A stretch of 64,000 bases of DNA from NCBI RefSeq assembly GCF_900142375.1, contig NZ_FRAR01000021.1:1-64000 (forward strand). Reading direction: 5' to 3'. This document shows, piece after piece, positions 17,356 to 24,567 of this stretch (its first letter is position 1; each line of letters starts with the position of its first letter). The notes under the pieces are model-generated. The model was not told the DNA's origin. It did not search any database and worked only from the letters and a program-made list of their open reading frames with translations. Both the position numbers and the translations under genes were made by a program. This DNA comes from Desulforamulus aeronauticus DSM 10349. GTDB lineage: Bacteria; Bacillota; Desulfotomaculia; Desulfotomaculales; Desulfotomaculaceae.

Positions 17356-18008
17356 AATCTAACCTCCGTTCTAGGTCCCAGTGGTTGATTATCTAAATCT
17401 GCTTGAAGTCTTCTTTTGTAAAGCAGGTAATATACGGCGTATTTAAGCGATTCTTCATTATAATTGATATTCTTGTATAATTTATAAATGCTGAGTTGCT
17501 CGAATTTCATCAACTCTTTAAGAACTAGCTTTTCAGCTTCTTTGCAACGTCTTTCATCCCTACCAAATGGTATTAAAAACCTCAAATTAGTAATGAGTAG
17601 TCGTTTATCTCTAATATTTTCATCTGTAAAGACTTCGTGATTGTAAGAGTTTCTAGAGCAGTATTCTTTTTGTGCCGATATTTGCCGGAGTGCTTTTCCA
17701 AATTTTTTTGAGGAAGGTTGTAGATCAGCAGAGTATTTTATTTCACGATACACTTCTGTTCCATCTGCATATAACAACCAATAATCAATGATAGATTCAA
17801 CCAACTCCCCATTCACGACTCCCTGTATTCTTTCGCACTGTTCACAAAAATCAATTATTTGGGGAGCGGTTTCTACTAACACAAAATGATCTCTTTCCAG
17901 TGAACTGTATGAACGAACAATTCTTTTTAACTTTGGACTATAGTCTTCATATATGGTACTCCCATACTTACCTCTTGGGGGTATCCAAACAGGGATCTTT
18001 CGGCTCAT
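17337..18008 (-). CDS. tnsA: TnsA-family endonuclease
   Basis: 223 residues. The N-terminal restriction-endonuclease-like fold shows Glu38 (Ser-Leu-Glu-Arg-Asp), Asp75 (Ile-Ile-Asp-Tyr-Trp) and the Glu89-x-Lys91 pair (Tyr-Arg-Glu-Ile-Lys), matching the catalytic Glu/Asp/Gln-x-Lys set of E. coli TnsA. The C-terminal part is a small helical TnsC-contact domain. TnsA makes the 5' cuts so the element moves by cut-and-paste rather than by cointegrate. As first gene it lies next to candidate TnsB sites. No clear ribosome site precedes the ATG beyond a GAGAGG. Confidence 0.85.
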   Translation of the reverse strand: MSRKIPVWIPPRGKYGSTIYEDYSPKLKRIVRSYSSLERDHFVLVETAPQIIDFCEQCERIQGVVNGELVESIIDYWLLYADGTEVYREIKYSADLQPSSKKFGKALRQISAQKEYCSRNSYNHEVFTDENIRDKRLLITNLRFLIPFGRDERRCKEAEKLVLKELMKFEQLSIYKLYKNINYNEESLKYAVYYLLYKRRLQADLDNQPLGPRTEVRLCQNQE

Positions 18009-18111
18009 TCAATACCTCTCAAATTTTGTTTTTCGACTTGATATGACTTTTTATATGCTATTTCGACTTTCAATTATACAGACGTTAAAATTATCCAAAA
18101 TGTTCATAACT

Positions 18112-18203
18112 TATTGGAATTTTTTATAAAACTCTGTTTTAATACCAAACATATGGGAATAAATTTACTTATTTTTTACGCTATGGGAACATATTAAGTT
18201 ATT
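18112..18203 (-). repeat. Candidate TnsB-binding direct repeats upstream of tnsA
   Basis: Two 22-bp direct repeats beginning TATGGGAA (18152-18173 and 18182-18203) match at about 17 positions and are spaced by exactly 30 bp. A weaker third copy starts at 18112 (TATTGGAAT). Such arrays of about 22-bp sites mark the ends of Tn7-like elements. The terminal TGT/ACA was not located with confidence. Confidence 0.5.
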
Positions 18204-18652
18204 CGGTTTTATAAGAAATATATTCTCATATAAAAACTAAAAAATCCTCAACCCTTGATATTGCAGGGCTGAGAACTTTCGTAAACGGGAACGGTTTTAC
18301 TAATATGATGTACTCATTAATGCTCTGTATACCATAAACTATACCAGAGACAAAACCTCCAACGATGGAAATATAATAACAATAAAAAACTAAGGAAGGC
18401 TTACCCCGGCTCACACAGTTATTTGCGCCTTCCCTTCCACCCTGAATAAACTAAAAAATACGCACACAAAATATTGAAATTATAAAACCTCAAGACTTGA
18501 TCCTATTAATCCAACTAGATCTTATTGTGATACTTCTAGAAGCTCATTGAATCATTTTTTACAAGAAGTTTTGTGTCGTCACCCATATGCCCAATGACAC
18601 AAATAAACCACTTTTGTTCATTAGTTAATAATTAATCCGTAAATGTTCCAGC
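18204..18652. other. Region between the Tn7-like module and the kinase gene
   Basis: AT-rich with no supported gene. It holds a hairpin at 18246-18274 (CTCA-CCCT / AGGG-TGAG), a 7-bp stem GGAAGGC/GCCTTCC enclosing 26 nt (18394-18433), and an inverted pair TTTGTGTC/GACACAAA around 18571-18604 that could be an element end. A 62-residue minus-strand frame at 18226-18414 runs through the hairpin and is not called. Confidence 0.4.
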
Positions 18653-19600
18653 TTATCGTTCACTTATATCTTTCAGTTCTTTAATTAAATAATTTTTAGT
18701 AAGCACCCTTTCCTGTGCATTTTGATTGTCTAATGAAAGTTGTTCAATAAACTCCCAGATATCTTCCAGTTTTCGTCTGACCTGATAAAACTGCAGGGCA
18801 TCAGGATTAATTTCAAAAGAATCATGGAATTTCCGATAAATATTTAAAAATTTATCATAGTATGGCTTGTCAACTAAAAACATCAAATCAGCTTCAACAG
18901 GTGCTAATTTCAGCCCTTCCCAGTCAATCAATATCAGTTGTTGCGCGGATTGCATCAGATTCCAATTATGAAGATCGGTATGGCACAGGGCCATTCTTAC
19001 ATAACTGTTTTTTAAACGTACGGACAGTTTTTCTAGGATATCAATAAGGCCATTGATTTGGTCATTATGGGAATTTATCAATTCCCATACATCATCCGGA
19101 ATAAAGTTGTGTTCTTTACACAATGTGCTCCTTAGCTGCTGCAAAAACGGAACATAAAAATCTTCCTTAACGGCATCCGTGTCTAGCGGAACATCTTCTC
19201 CATATAAATGAAGTTCGGCTAGGATCTCAGAGAGCTCTCCTACTTGCTTTTCTGTTAATTTGTTTTCGCCAATTGTTTCTCCGTTAATATATTCATAAAG
19301 AAGATAAATTCCATCAACATCTTCACACTTATAATCGCCGTTTATTGTTAACAAAGGTACTGGAATTTTACCTTTCAAGCCAGTATTATCCAGCAGCCAA
19401 GCCATGATTGGAACATAATGATCTATTAAAGCTGTCCATTTTAGTGTGGACACTCTACTTTTCTCATATACCTTTAAGAAGTAGCTATGCTTGTGATTAA
19501 TCACTTTAAATGCGAGTGCTGACCAACCTCCTTGCTCCGGTGAAACGGTGATATGATCTAGAGCATAGTGATCTTTCAAGATGGTCTTTATCTTGTTCAT
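18653..19600 (-). CDS. Aminoglycoside phosphotransferase-like kinase
   Basis: About 315 residues. I start at the ATG at 19600, 8 nt after GGAGG, rather than the upstream ATG at 19615. The protein-kinase-like fold is shown by Phe-Leu-Lys-Val (ATP-binding Lys), the catalytic loop Cys-His-Thr-Asp-Leu-His-Asn-Trp-Asn-Leu and the metal-binding Ile-Asp-Trp-Glu. These belong to the APH/choline kinase superfamily, which includes antibiotic kinases (APH(9)-like length), CotS-type coat proteins and small-molecule kinases. The substrate cannot be told from sequence. It adjoins the tnsA side of the transposon module and could be cargo or host. Confidence 0.75.
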   Translation of the reverse strand: MNKIKTILKDHYALDHITVSPEQGGWSALAFKVINHKHSYFLKVYEKSRVSTLKWTALIDHYVPIMAWLLDNTGLKGKIPVPLLTINGDYKCEDVDGIYLLYEYINGETIGENKLTEKQVGELSEILAELHLYGEDVPLDTDAVKEDFYVPFLQQLRSTLCKEHNFIPDDVWELINSHNDQINGLIDILEKLSVRLKNSYVRMALCHTDLHNWNLMQSAQQLILIDWEGLKLAPVEADLMFLVDKPYYDKFLNIYRKFHDSFEINPDALQFYQVRRKLEDIWEFIEQLSLDNQNAQERVLTKNYLIKELKDISER

Positions 19601-19741
19601 AAGATAGTCCTCCATTTAAAACCCTGTCTTTGTAACCTTTTTAATAGTCATGAGCATATTTTTCTTATTCGACGTTGTGTTTTATACTCCTTGCCGTCTA
19701 CCCTGCCAGGTAATGCTGTAGATAGTTTGTTTCTTAAGTAC

Positions 19742-19784
19742 AAAAAATCCCGCACCACTTTTATACAGTAATACGGGATTTTTT
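19742..19784 (-). terminator. Bidirectional terminator after the Fe-S membrane protein gene
   Basis: AAAAAATCCCG pairs with CGGGATTTTTT across a 21-nt loop. It lies just past the stop at 19793 on the minus strand, with T-runs on both sides. Confidence 0.8.
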
Positions 19785-19792
19785 TTGCATCT

Positions 19793-21130
19793 TTACATTC
19801 TATGAGCCATCGGCAACAGGAACAGGTAGATGTTAAAGGCTACCAGTACCAAGATGAGGACGGAATAAGGAATCACGGTACTCCTAACCTCTTCTCCTTT
19901 GTAGTTAGCCTTAGCAATACGGTATGCTGTATAGATAGAGGCTAGAGTACCCAGAGCCAGTAGAGCATACTGCAAGAATACAATAGTTTCCATACCCACT
20001 AGGGCAGCAGATGCCCCCTCGTTCTTGATACCCAATAAAGCCAATCCAGTGAATAGCACGGACTTTCCTTCAGCCAGCAGGTGGAACAGATTGTGAGCCA
20101 TATGACCGGCAAAGTCCAGCGGGATTAACGCATATCCAAATTTGGTTAAATTCATCAACGCATTGTCAGAGTTCTTTAAGGAAGCAAACCAACTTGTTAG
20201 GTAGAGAATAAGTGCTGGGATAGCCATTGCCACAATAAAGGTGACGGTAAAGATAACATCGTTATTGCCGGTACCCAGTAGGTTACCCATCCACTGCTGA
20301 ATTCCCCCCCACACTTCTAACATGGTGATGTTCTGTACGAACACAATACCCATGATAACAATAGCCAGGAAGGATTCTTCTAGCTTAGGTTTGCGAATAA
20401 ACCATAGTTCCTTGGTAGGAATTCTTGTAGAAACAGTGATCGAATCATTAGGGCAGTTTTTTACACAATCACCGCAGAAATTACAGCGGGCACTATTATC
20501 CATTGTTTTAGGGAATTCAAACATGGGACACCCTGGAGCCTTTTCACTGCCTTTATAGCAAGCAGAAACGGTACACTTGGCGCAGATTTCCGGTGTACCC
20601 CGTAGCTGAAGTGCACCAGCACGGGAATAGTTGCCCGCCAAACCACCGATAAAGCATAGGTAGCGGCACCATGTTCTCCTTTCAAAGAAGGCTCCAGCTA
20701 CAATGACACCGGTAGTAAGCATTAGAAGCAATACCCCGGAACCTCTGGGAGACCCTACAATACCCCAAATATGGTCCGCCCAGGTAATCAAAATGAATAG
20801 CGCATCGATAATCCAGATACCATATTTTTTCAAAAACTTGGGTACCGGACGCTTATTACCAACAAACTTTTGAACCAAATCACTTACAGTGGCAAAGGGA
20901 CAGATGGCACACCAGAAACGACCGACCAATAGAAAAATCAACGGAATAATGGGCCACCACAAGACCCAGGTCATGGCTGTACCAAAGTTGTCGTGGGCTA
21001 CCGGAATGCCAATTAATAACTCATACATAATTACAGCAAACACAATTAGCGTAGGCCATTGGAAGATTCCCGGATACCACTTACTCTTTAATATATTTTT
21101 CAGTAGTTGACTGCCTTTATGTTGACTCAA
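19793..21130 (-). CDS. NapH/NosR/CcoG-like 4Fe-4S membrane protein
   Basis: 445 residues, TTG start behind GGGGTG. About nine TM helices surround cytoplasmic Cys motifs: Trp-Cys-Ala-Ile-Cys-Pro and Trp-Cys-Arg-Tyr-Leu-Cys in membrane loops, a Cys-x2-Cys-x4-Cys...Cys-Pro set, and a classical Cys-x2-Cys-x2-Cys-x3-Cys-Pro 4Fe-4S motif. Such proteins carry electrons between quinols and exported enzymes, and CcoG-type members reduce copper. The upstream gene ends 1 nt before this start and encodes a His/Met-rich exported protein, so a shared role in metal reduction or delivery is plausible. The promoter upstream carries 11-bp-period repeats. Confidence 0.8.
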   Translation of the reverse strand: MSQHKGSQLLKNILKSKWYPGIFQWPTLIVFAVIMYELLIGIPVAHDNFGTAMTWVLWWPIIPLIFLLVGRFWCAICPFATVSDLVQKFVGNKRPVPKFLKKYGIWIIDALFILITWADHIWGIVGSPRGSGVLLLMLTTGVIVAGAFFERRTWCRYLCFIGGLAGNYSRAGALQLRGTPEICAKCTVSACYKGSEKAPGCPMFEFPKTMDNSARCNFCGDCVKNCPNDSITVSTRIPTKELWFIRKPKLEESFLAIVIMGIVFVQNITMLEVWGGIQQWMGNLLGTGNNDVIFTVTFIVAMAIPALILYLTSWFASLKNSDNALMNLTKFGYALIPLDFAGHMAHNLFHLLAEGKSVLFTGLALLGIKNEGASAALVGMETIVFLQYALLALGTLASIYTAYRIAKANYKGEEVRSTVIPYSVLILVLVAFNIYLFLLPMAHRM

Positions 21131-21131
21131 C

Positions 21132-21533
21132 TTAATTCACCCCATTTACACCCTTGTTTTTCAATAACGCAGCAGCAATAATCACCATTAAGTTAAAAAC
21201 ACCAAAACCATAAATCACTGGCCAGTTAGGAGGCGCGTTGGGGTCTTGGGAATCATGACCACCATTGCCACCTATGTCATGGCTGTCGTGAGAGGAACCT
21301 TGGTCTCCTCCTACATTTCCTCCATGCTCACTTGCAGAAGTATCATGGGTCATGCCTTCCATATCATTCATATCATTCATATCATGTTCGCTCGTTTGAT
21401 CCGAGTGGTTCATAGTACTCATATCATGGCCAGCATGGGGATCCGCGTGATCTCCTGCCGCCATTGCGCTGCCTACTAAGGGACCCGCCGCCAGCATAAA
21501 TGCTAGCAATAAACTAAACCATTTTAACCTCAC
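21132..21533 (-). CDS. His/Met/Asp-rich exported membrane-anchored protein
   Basis: 133 residues, GTG start 6 nt after GGGTGG. A signal peptide (1-25, ending Ala-Met-Ala-Ala) is followed by about 75 residues dense in His, Met, Asp and Gly (for example Ala-Gly-His-Asp-Met-Ser-Thr-Met-Asn-His, then Asn-Asp-Met-Glu-Gly-Met). A TM helix (about 105-125) and a Lys/Asn tail end the chain. The composition is that of a soft-metal chaperone or buffer. It is directly upstream of the NapH-like gene and is the first gene behind the repeat-type promoter at 21606-21659. Function is inferred from composition and context only. Confidence 0.75.
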   Translation of the reverse strand: MRLKWFSLLLAFMLAAGPLVGSAMAAGDHADPHAGHDMSTMNHSDQTSEHDMNDMNDMEGMTHDTSASEHGGNVGGDQGSSHDSHDIGGNGGHDSQDPNAPPNWPVIYGFGVFNLMVIIAAALLKNKGVNGVN

Positions 21534-21605
21534 ATCTTGCCACCCTTTCTATCCATTTTCTTTTTCTAACTAGCTATCCGAGGGCTCGTATATTTTCACA
21601 TGGCT

Positions 21606-21659
21606 ATGATACCTGATAAAGTTCACAGGGCTGTTACAAAAGTTTCACGTTTTTGTGAT
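21606..21659 (-). promoter_or_regulatory. Response-regulator box and promoter of the His/Met-rich operon
   Basis: On the minus strand: ATCACA, GTGAAA, GTAACA and GTGAAC start every 11 bp (5-nt spacers). The last repeat is followed by exactly 9 nt and then TATCAT (21611 to 21606). The arrangement fits PhoP/OmpR-type activators bound on one face of the helix over the -35 region. Leader to the GTG start is about 65 nt. Confidence 0.65.
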
Positions 21660-21763
21660 ATAAATAAAAATTCGATTGTAGAATACTTTGTTCTCTGATA
21701 ACAATTGGCAAAAGTTTTACAAAAAGAAAAAACGTCCTTTTACAAAGACGTCTCAGACTGTCA

Positions 21764-21800
21764 AAAAGCCAGCTTTCATCTTAATACAAAGCTGGCTTTT
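21764..21800 (-). terminator. Rho-independent terminator downstream of rhodanese/MarR operon
   Basis: AAAAGCCAGCTTT / AAAGCTGGCTTTT, 13-bp stem, 11-nt loop, extended by a further T on the minus strand. Confidence 0.75.
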
Positions 21801-21822
21801 CCTATTTATGAGAGAAAACATT

Positions 21823-21875
21823 GTACTATGCAAAGAAGCCGAGCGTTTCAAACGCTCGGCTTCTTTGCATAGTAC
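21823..21875 (-). terminator. Very long perfect hairpin after the rhodanese gene
   Basis: A 25-bp perfect inverted repeat with a TCA triloop starts 7 nt past the rhodanese stop. It lacks an immediate U-run, but a classical terminator follows at 21764-21800. It may protect the mRNA 3' end or act as a terminator by stem strength. Confidence 0.6.
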
Positions 21876-21881
21876 AGGCTA

Positions 21882-22241
21882 TTATTCTACTGATTCAACG
21901 GGAAATCCCATCGTTGTCCAAGCTGCAATACCACCCGTCAGCTCAAGAACATCATAGCCATTCTCCAATAGTATAATCGCTGCTTTGGCAGCCATGTTGC
22001 ACCATGTTTCCCAGCAGTACACAACAATTGTTTTATCTTTCGGCAGCTCACCCAGCTTTTCCGCAAGTTGGGCCAAAGGAAGGTGCTTTGCTCCCGCAAT
22101 TTTCTGCTTCATAATATGTGGCGGCGCATTACGCACATCAACCAGCAAGAACTTGTCTGGTTCGGCCTTTGATGCATGGGTAAAGTCCATAGGACTGATT
22201 GTAGCCTCAACTTTTGCTTTGAAATAATCCATTTTACTCAT
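21882..22241 (-). CDS. Rhodanese-like sulfurtransferase
   Basis: 119 residues with a GGAGTAGGA site. One rhodanese domain: Leu-Leu-Val-Asp-Val-Arg at about 32-37, and the active-site loop Val-Val-Tyr-Cys-Trp-Glu-Thr-Trp-Cys-Asn-Met (first Cys the likely persulfide carrier). The C-terminal Gly-Gly-Ile-Ala-Ala-Trp is typical. It starts 6 nt after the MarR-type gene stop, so the two form an operon. The active-site loop with two Cys, and a regulator before it, suggest a sulfide, persulfide or thiol-stress function. Confidence 0.85.
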   Translation of the reverse strand: MSKMDYFKAKVEATISPMDFTHASKAEPDKFLLVDVRNAPPHIMKQKIAGAKHLPLAQLAEKLGELPKDKTIVVYCWETWCNMAAKAAIILLENGYDVLELTGGIAAWTTMGFPVESVE

Positions 22242-22247
22242 TGCTTC

Positions 22248-22667
22248 CTACTCCCTTTCAATTTTATCTAACAATTTAAATAACTGTTCGATTTCATCCT
22301 GATTGAGCTTTTGCAGAAAAGTAGCCTCACAACGCTTCATGTCGGCCCACAATGATGTAATCAAATCTTCGCCAGCATCAGTTAAGACGAGGCAATAGGC
22401 TCTCCTGTCCGTTGGATGCTTCACACGCATTACAAACTGCTTTTTTTCAAGCTGATCGATTATCTGTCCCATTGTTGTCTGGTCAACCCGTTGAATGTTG
22501 GCAACCTCTTTTTGCGTTAAGTTTGGGTATTCATGGATAATCAGCATAGCTCCATTTTGCTTGGATGTGATGTCGGCCCGTATTAGATAGTCTTCAAAAA
22601 GCCCAAACATACGCTGTGATGCTTTTGCCAACTTAAATCCCAGAGATTCTTCTATTTTCATCTGCAT
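22248..22667 (-). CDS. MarR-family transcriptional regulator
   Basis: 139 residues. Winged helix with Leu-Thr-Gln-Lys-Glu-Val-Ala-Asn, recognition helix Val-Asp-Gln-Thr-Thr-Met-Gly-Gln-Ile-Ile-Asp-Gln-Leu-Glu, and wing His-Pro-Thr-Asp-Arg-Arg-Ala. Cys residues near the ends (in Ala-Tyr-Cys and Lys-Arg-Cys) might sense thiols. First gene of the operon with the rhodanese. An A+T-rich palindrome cluster lies right upstream, a likely autoregulatory operator. Start ATG 22667 has a modest GGTGAT site; ATG 22661 is an alternative. Confidence 0.88.
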   Translation of the reverse strand: MQMKIEESLGFKLAKASQRMFGLFEDYLIRADITSKQNGAMLIIHEYPNLTQKEVANIQRVDQTTMGQIIDQLEKKQFVMRVKHPTDRRAYCLVLTDAGEDLITSLWADMKRCEATFLQKLNQDEIEQLFKLLDKIERE

Positions 22668-22682
22668 TAATCACCATGCAAT

Positions 22683-22719
22683 ATAATAAGTATTACTTAT
22701 TATAAGTATCACTTATTAT
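22683..22719 (-). promoter_or_regulatory. MarR-type operator (overlapping palindromes)
   Basis: A perfect 21-bp palindrome ATAATAAGT-ATT-ACTTATTAT (22683-22703) overlaps a second dyad ATAAGTATCACTTAT. They sit 16 nt before the marR start, where the promoter should be, so binding would block transcription. Confidence 0.7.
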
Positions 22720-22847
22720 ATTTGCTTTGTCAAGTTTTTGGTTTCAATCTAGTAATGCCCTCCGTAAAAATTTCTATTTACACAAATAACTGTATATAGA
22801 AATTGTATAGAAATATCTACCTTTATTTATTGATTAAGGTTTTAAAT

Positions 22848-22901
22848 ATCACAAAAAAGTAATCTTCCTGTGACAGGATTGTAACAACCTTGCTATATAT
22901 T
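22848..22901 (+). promoter_or_regulatory. Response-regulator box and promoter for a candidate small RNA
   Basis: ATCACA, GTAATC, GTGACA, GTAACA begin at 22848, 22859, 22870 and 22881, an exact 11-bp period. Nine nt later is TATATT (22896-22901). The layout is identical to the boxes at 21606-21659 and 23682-23735, yet no protein gene starts downstream on this strand until sigI. Confidence 0.6.
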
Positions 22902-22907
22902 TAAAAA

Positions 22908-22966
22908 TGTAAGACCTCCGTTACCATCTTTCATATGAGTTGGCCCTTGCATAGGGCCATCTTTTT
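22908..22966 (+). ncRNA. Candidate small regulatory RNA of about 60 nt
   Basis: From the start predicted by the upstream -10 to a terminator hairpin (TGGCCC / GGGCCA at 22941-22959) followed by CTTTTT. It contains no start codon with a ribosome site. A short AUG frame at 22935 runs through the terminator and is unlikely. Target unknown. Confidence 0.4.
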
Positions 22967-23162
22967 AAAACAACCCAGTTGGGTAAACAATAAATATCCG
23001 ACAAATATAAACGGTTAAAAGAAGAAGTTTCCTGTTAGAGCAGACTTACAGTGCTGCTTTCTTTATAACTGCAATCGATCTATAGTCTTACAAACAACAA
23101 CCTTATGTTAAGGAAGAAGCCAACCTCAGGCAGGAGGTTGGCTTCTTTGCTCTCTTCTCTAT
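22967..23162. other. Intergenic region with a 14-bp hairpin
   Basis: No gene is supported. AAGAAGCCAACCTC / GAGGTTGGCTTCTT at 23114-23147 forms a strong stem just past the stop of the Met/His-rich gene on the minus strand and is its likely terminator, although the U-run is weak. Confidence 0.5.
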
Positions 23163-23546
23163 TTATTTATCAAAGCCCCTATGGCCACTGGCCATTGGCT
23201 GTCCGGTCATTGCAGAACCAGACATGGCTTGATGTTTATGGGTCATTCCCTGGTGGTTATGAGCCATCGGCTGACTGTTTTGGCTCATTGGGTAATTCAT
23301 TGTTTGCTGGTGCATGGCCTGTCCAGCAGGTATTGTCTTAGACATTGCTTCCTGCATATCCTCAATACTTACTTCAGCCGTCGGCCCGGTAGCATTTTGC
23401 CTCATGGTTATAGTGGCCTTGGCAGCATCGGTATGCTGGCCTGGCATGGGGGTGTTGGTCATGGGCAGGGCGTAGGCTGCTCCCACCACTGAAATAGCCA
23501 AAATTAAAGTGGAAGCTCCGATAATCAATTTCTTTTTGCTTAGCAT
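23163..23546 (-). CDS. Exported Met/His-rich protein
   Basis: 127 residues, ATG behind AGGAGG. Signal peptide (1-26, ending Ala-Tyr-Ala). The mature part has a short conserved-looking helix (Val-Ser-Ile-Glu-Asp-Met-Gln-Glu-Ala-Met) and a tail very rich in Met, His and Gln (Met-Ala-His-Asn-His-Gln-Gly-Met-Thr-His-Lys-His). Such methionine-rich exported proteins bind Cu(I) or Ag(I). The gene is divergent from sigI and has a promoter of the same unusual form as the one before sigI, so it is probably a SigI target. Confidence 0.75.
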   Translation of the reverse strand: MLSKKKLIIGASTLILAISVVGAAYALPMTNTPMPGQHTDAAKATITMRQNATGPTAEVSIEDMQEAMSKTIPAGQAMHQQTMNYPMSQNSQPMAHNHQGMTHKHQAMSGSAMTGQPMASGHRGFDK

Positions 23547-23620
23547 TTGTTAAACCTCCTGATGATTTTTTGGGGGAACTCCGGGTTTTCAGATCCCCCT
23601 TTTTCCTTTTCACCTACTCG

Positions 23621-23650
23621 TTCGTATGTAAAAACATTTTTTGGGTGGGT
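23621..23650 (-). promoter_or_regulatory. SigI-type promoter of the Met/His-rich gene
   Basis: Minus strand: ACCCACCCAAA (23650 to 23640), 14-15 nt, then ACGAAC with CGAA at 23624-23621. The sequence and spacing match the site before sigI (23782-23810): first C of CCC to CGAA is 25 nt in both. This fits published SigI promoters with a C-rich -35 and a CGAA-like -10. Confidence 0.6.
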
Positions 23651-23681
23651 CAGATGTTGGAACATTGTACCAGTTCAAATT

Positions 23682-23735
23682 ATCACGTAAATGTAACATC
23701 TATGTAAAAGTTTTGTGAAACCTGCCTGCTACAAT
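23682..23735 (+). promoter_or_regulatory. Response-regulator box and promoter of sigI-rsgI
   Basis: ATCACG, GTAACA, GTAAAA and GTGAAA start at 23682, 23693, 23704 and 23715. Nine nt later lies TACAAT (23730-23735). The leader to sigI is about 90 nt and contains a second, SigI-type promoter. Confidence 0.65.
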
Positions 23736-23781
23736 TTTATACTAGGGGCGATTTGTACTTTTTCCTAATTATTTTAGTTAA

Positions 23782-23810
23782 CCCACCGAAACAGACTGGT
23801 CCATTGCGAA
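23782..23810 (+). promoter_or_regulatory. SigI-type autoregulatory promoter of sigI
   Basis: ACCCACCGAAA (from 23781), 14 nt, then GCGAAT with CGAA at 23807-23810. Only about 22 nt separate it from the sigI start, enough for the GGAGG site. The matching site is upstream of the divergent Met/His-rich gene. Confidence 0.55.
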
Positions 23811-23832
23811 TGTCTAATAGCGGAGGAAAACA

Positions 23833-24561
23833 ATGTTTCAATTTACACTCAAGCGATTATTGCAAAAAGCAAAAGACGGCGAAGCAAGGGCCAGAGAGGA
23901 ACTCATTGTAAAGCACCGGGACTACATCGCCCGGGTAAGTTCCCGTATCTGCAAACGTTTTTTAAACTGGGAAAATGATGATGAACTAAGCATTGCCCTG
24001 TTGGCTTTCAATGAGGCCATTAACAGCTATGATTTTAACCAGAATGCTTCCTTCTCCTCCTTCGCTTACACCGTAATGCAACGACGTCTGACGGATTACT
24101 TTCGAAGAAATCCTGCTAAATACGAACTGTTGCTAGCAGCGAGCCCCGATCAAGCTGAAAATAATATGCTACTCTTGCTAGAGCAACAATCTCATAACTC
24201 CTATCAAGAAGGTTTGCAGCAGGAAAGAATGGCCGCAACCATCGAACTATTCCAACAGCATTTAAGCAAGTACAGCATTACTCTGGAGGATCTGGTGCAG
24301 TGTTCCCCCAAGCACCGGGATAGCCGAGAAAAATTGTTTCAGGTGGCCATGACCATTCTCCATAACGAAGACCTGCTGGGCTGCCTGCGTAATACCCGGA
24401 AGCTCCCTGCTAAAGAATTGATTGATATTACCGGCCTCAGTACCCGCGTACTGGAAAAGGGGCGTAAATACATTATTGCTACGGTACTCCTGTTCACCGA
24501 GCCGGACCTCTTGGCCCTTCAGAGGTTCACCAAACCATTCAGCCCCGAGACAGAGAGGTAA
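23833..24561 (+). CDS. sigI: RNA polymerase sigma factor SigI
   Basis: 242 residues, ATG behind GGAGG. Region 2 has Lys-Ala-Lys-Asp-Gly-Glu-x-x-Ala-Arg-Glu-Glu-Leu-Ile, Glu-Asn-Asp-Asp-Glu-Leu-Ser-Ile-Ala-Leu-Leu-Ala-Phe-Asn-Glu-Ala, and Phe-Ser-Ser-Phe-Ala. These are hallmarks of the SigI group of sigma-70 factors. A C-terminal conserved SigI domain (about 140-235) follows, in place of a classical region 4. SigI factors are held by a membrane anti-sigma RsgI, encoded 6 nt downstream. In B. subtilis SigI answers heat and iron stress; in cellulolytic clostridia it answers polysaccharides. The promoter region carries both a response-regulator box and a SigI-type promoter. Confidence 0.92.
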   Translation: MFQFTLKRLLQKAKDGEARAREELIVKHRDYIARVSSRICKRFLNWENDDELSIALLAFNEAINSYDFNQNASFSSFAYTVMQRRLTDYFRRNPAKYELLLAASPDQAENNMLLLLEQQSHNSYQEGLQQERMAATIELFQQHLSKYSITLEDLVQCSPKHRDSREKLFQVAMTILHNEDLLGCLRNTRKLPAKELIDITGLSTRVLEKGRKYIIATVLLFTEPDLLALQRFTKPFSPETER

Positions 24562-24567
24562 TAACAT

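Larger units (their letters stand above)
12906..18203 (-). mobile_element. Tn7-like transposition module (TnsA-TnsB-TnsC-TniQ)
   Basis: Four minus-strand genes in the order tnsA, tnsB, tnsC, tniQ, tightly packed (19-nt overlap, then 15- and 16-nt gaps), are AT-rich compared with both flanks. TnsA, TnsB and TnsC look catalytically intact. Direct repeats at 18112-18203 upstream of tnsA are candidate TnsB sites of the right end. I could not define the exact outer ends or a target duplication. TniQ ends at 12906 with broken phage genes beyond, so the left end may be lost or cargo may have been deleted. No Cas genes, CRISPR array or tnsE were seen. Coordinates are the supported core. Confidence 0.8.

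Noticed and set aside
18226-18414. Minus-strand frame of 62 codons near the transposon right end
   Set aside because: It crosses a hairpin, has no ribosome site, and matches nothing I recognise; it may be chance in AT-rich DNA.
18394-18433. Possible riboswitch-like structure (GGAAGGC/GCCTTCC stem)
   Set aside because: A single 7-bp stem with no match to riboswitch core motifs I can recall.
22935-23018. 27-codon AUG frame within the candidate sRNA
   Set aside because: No ribosome site and it reads through the terminator hairpin.
23105-23492. Plus-strand frames opposite the Met/His-rich gene
   Set aside because: They are antisense shadows created by its repetitive Met/His codons and have no ribosome sites.
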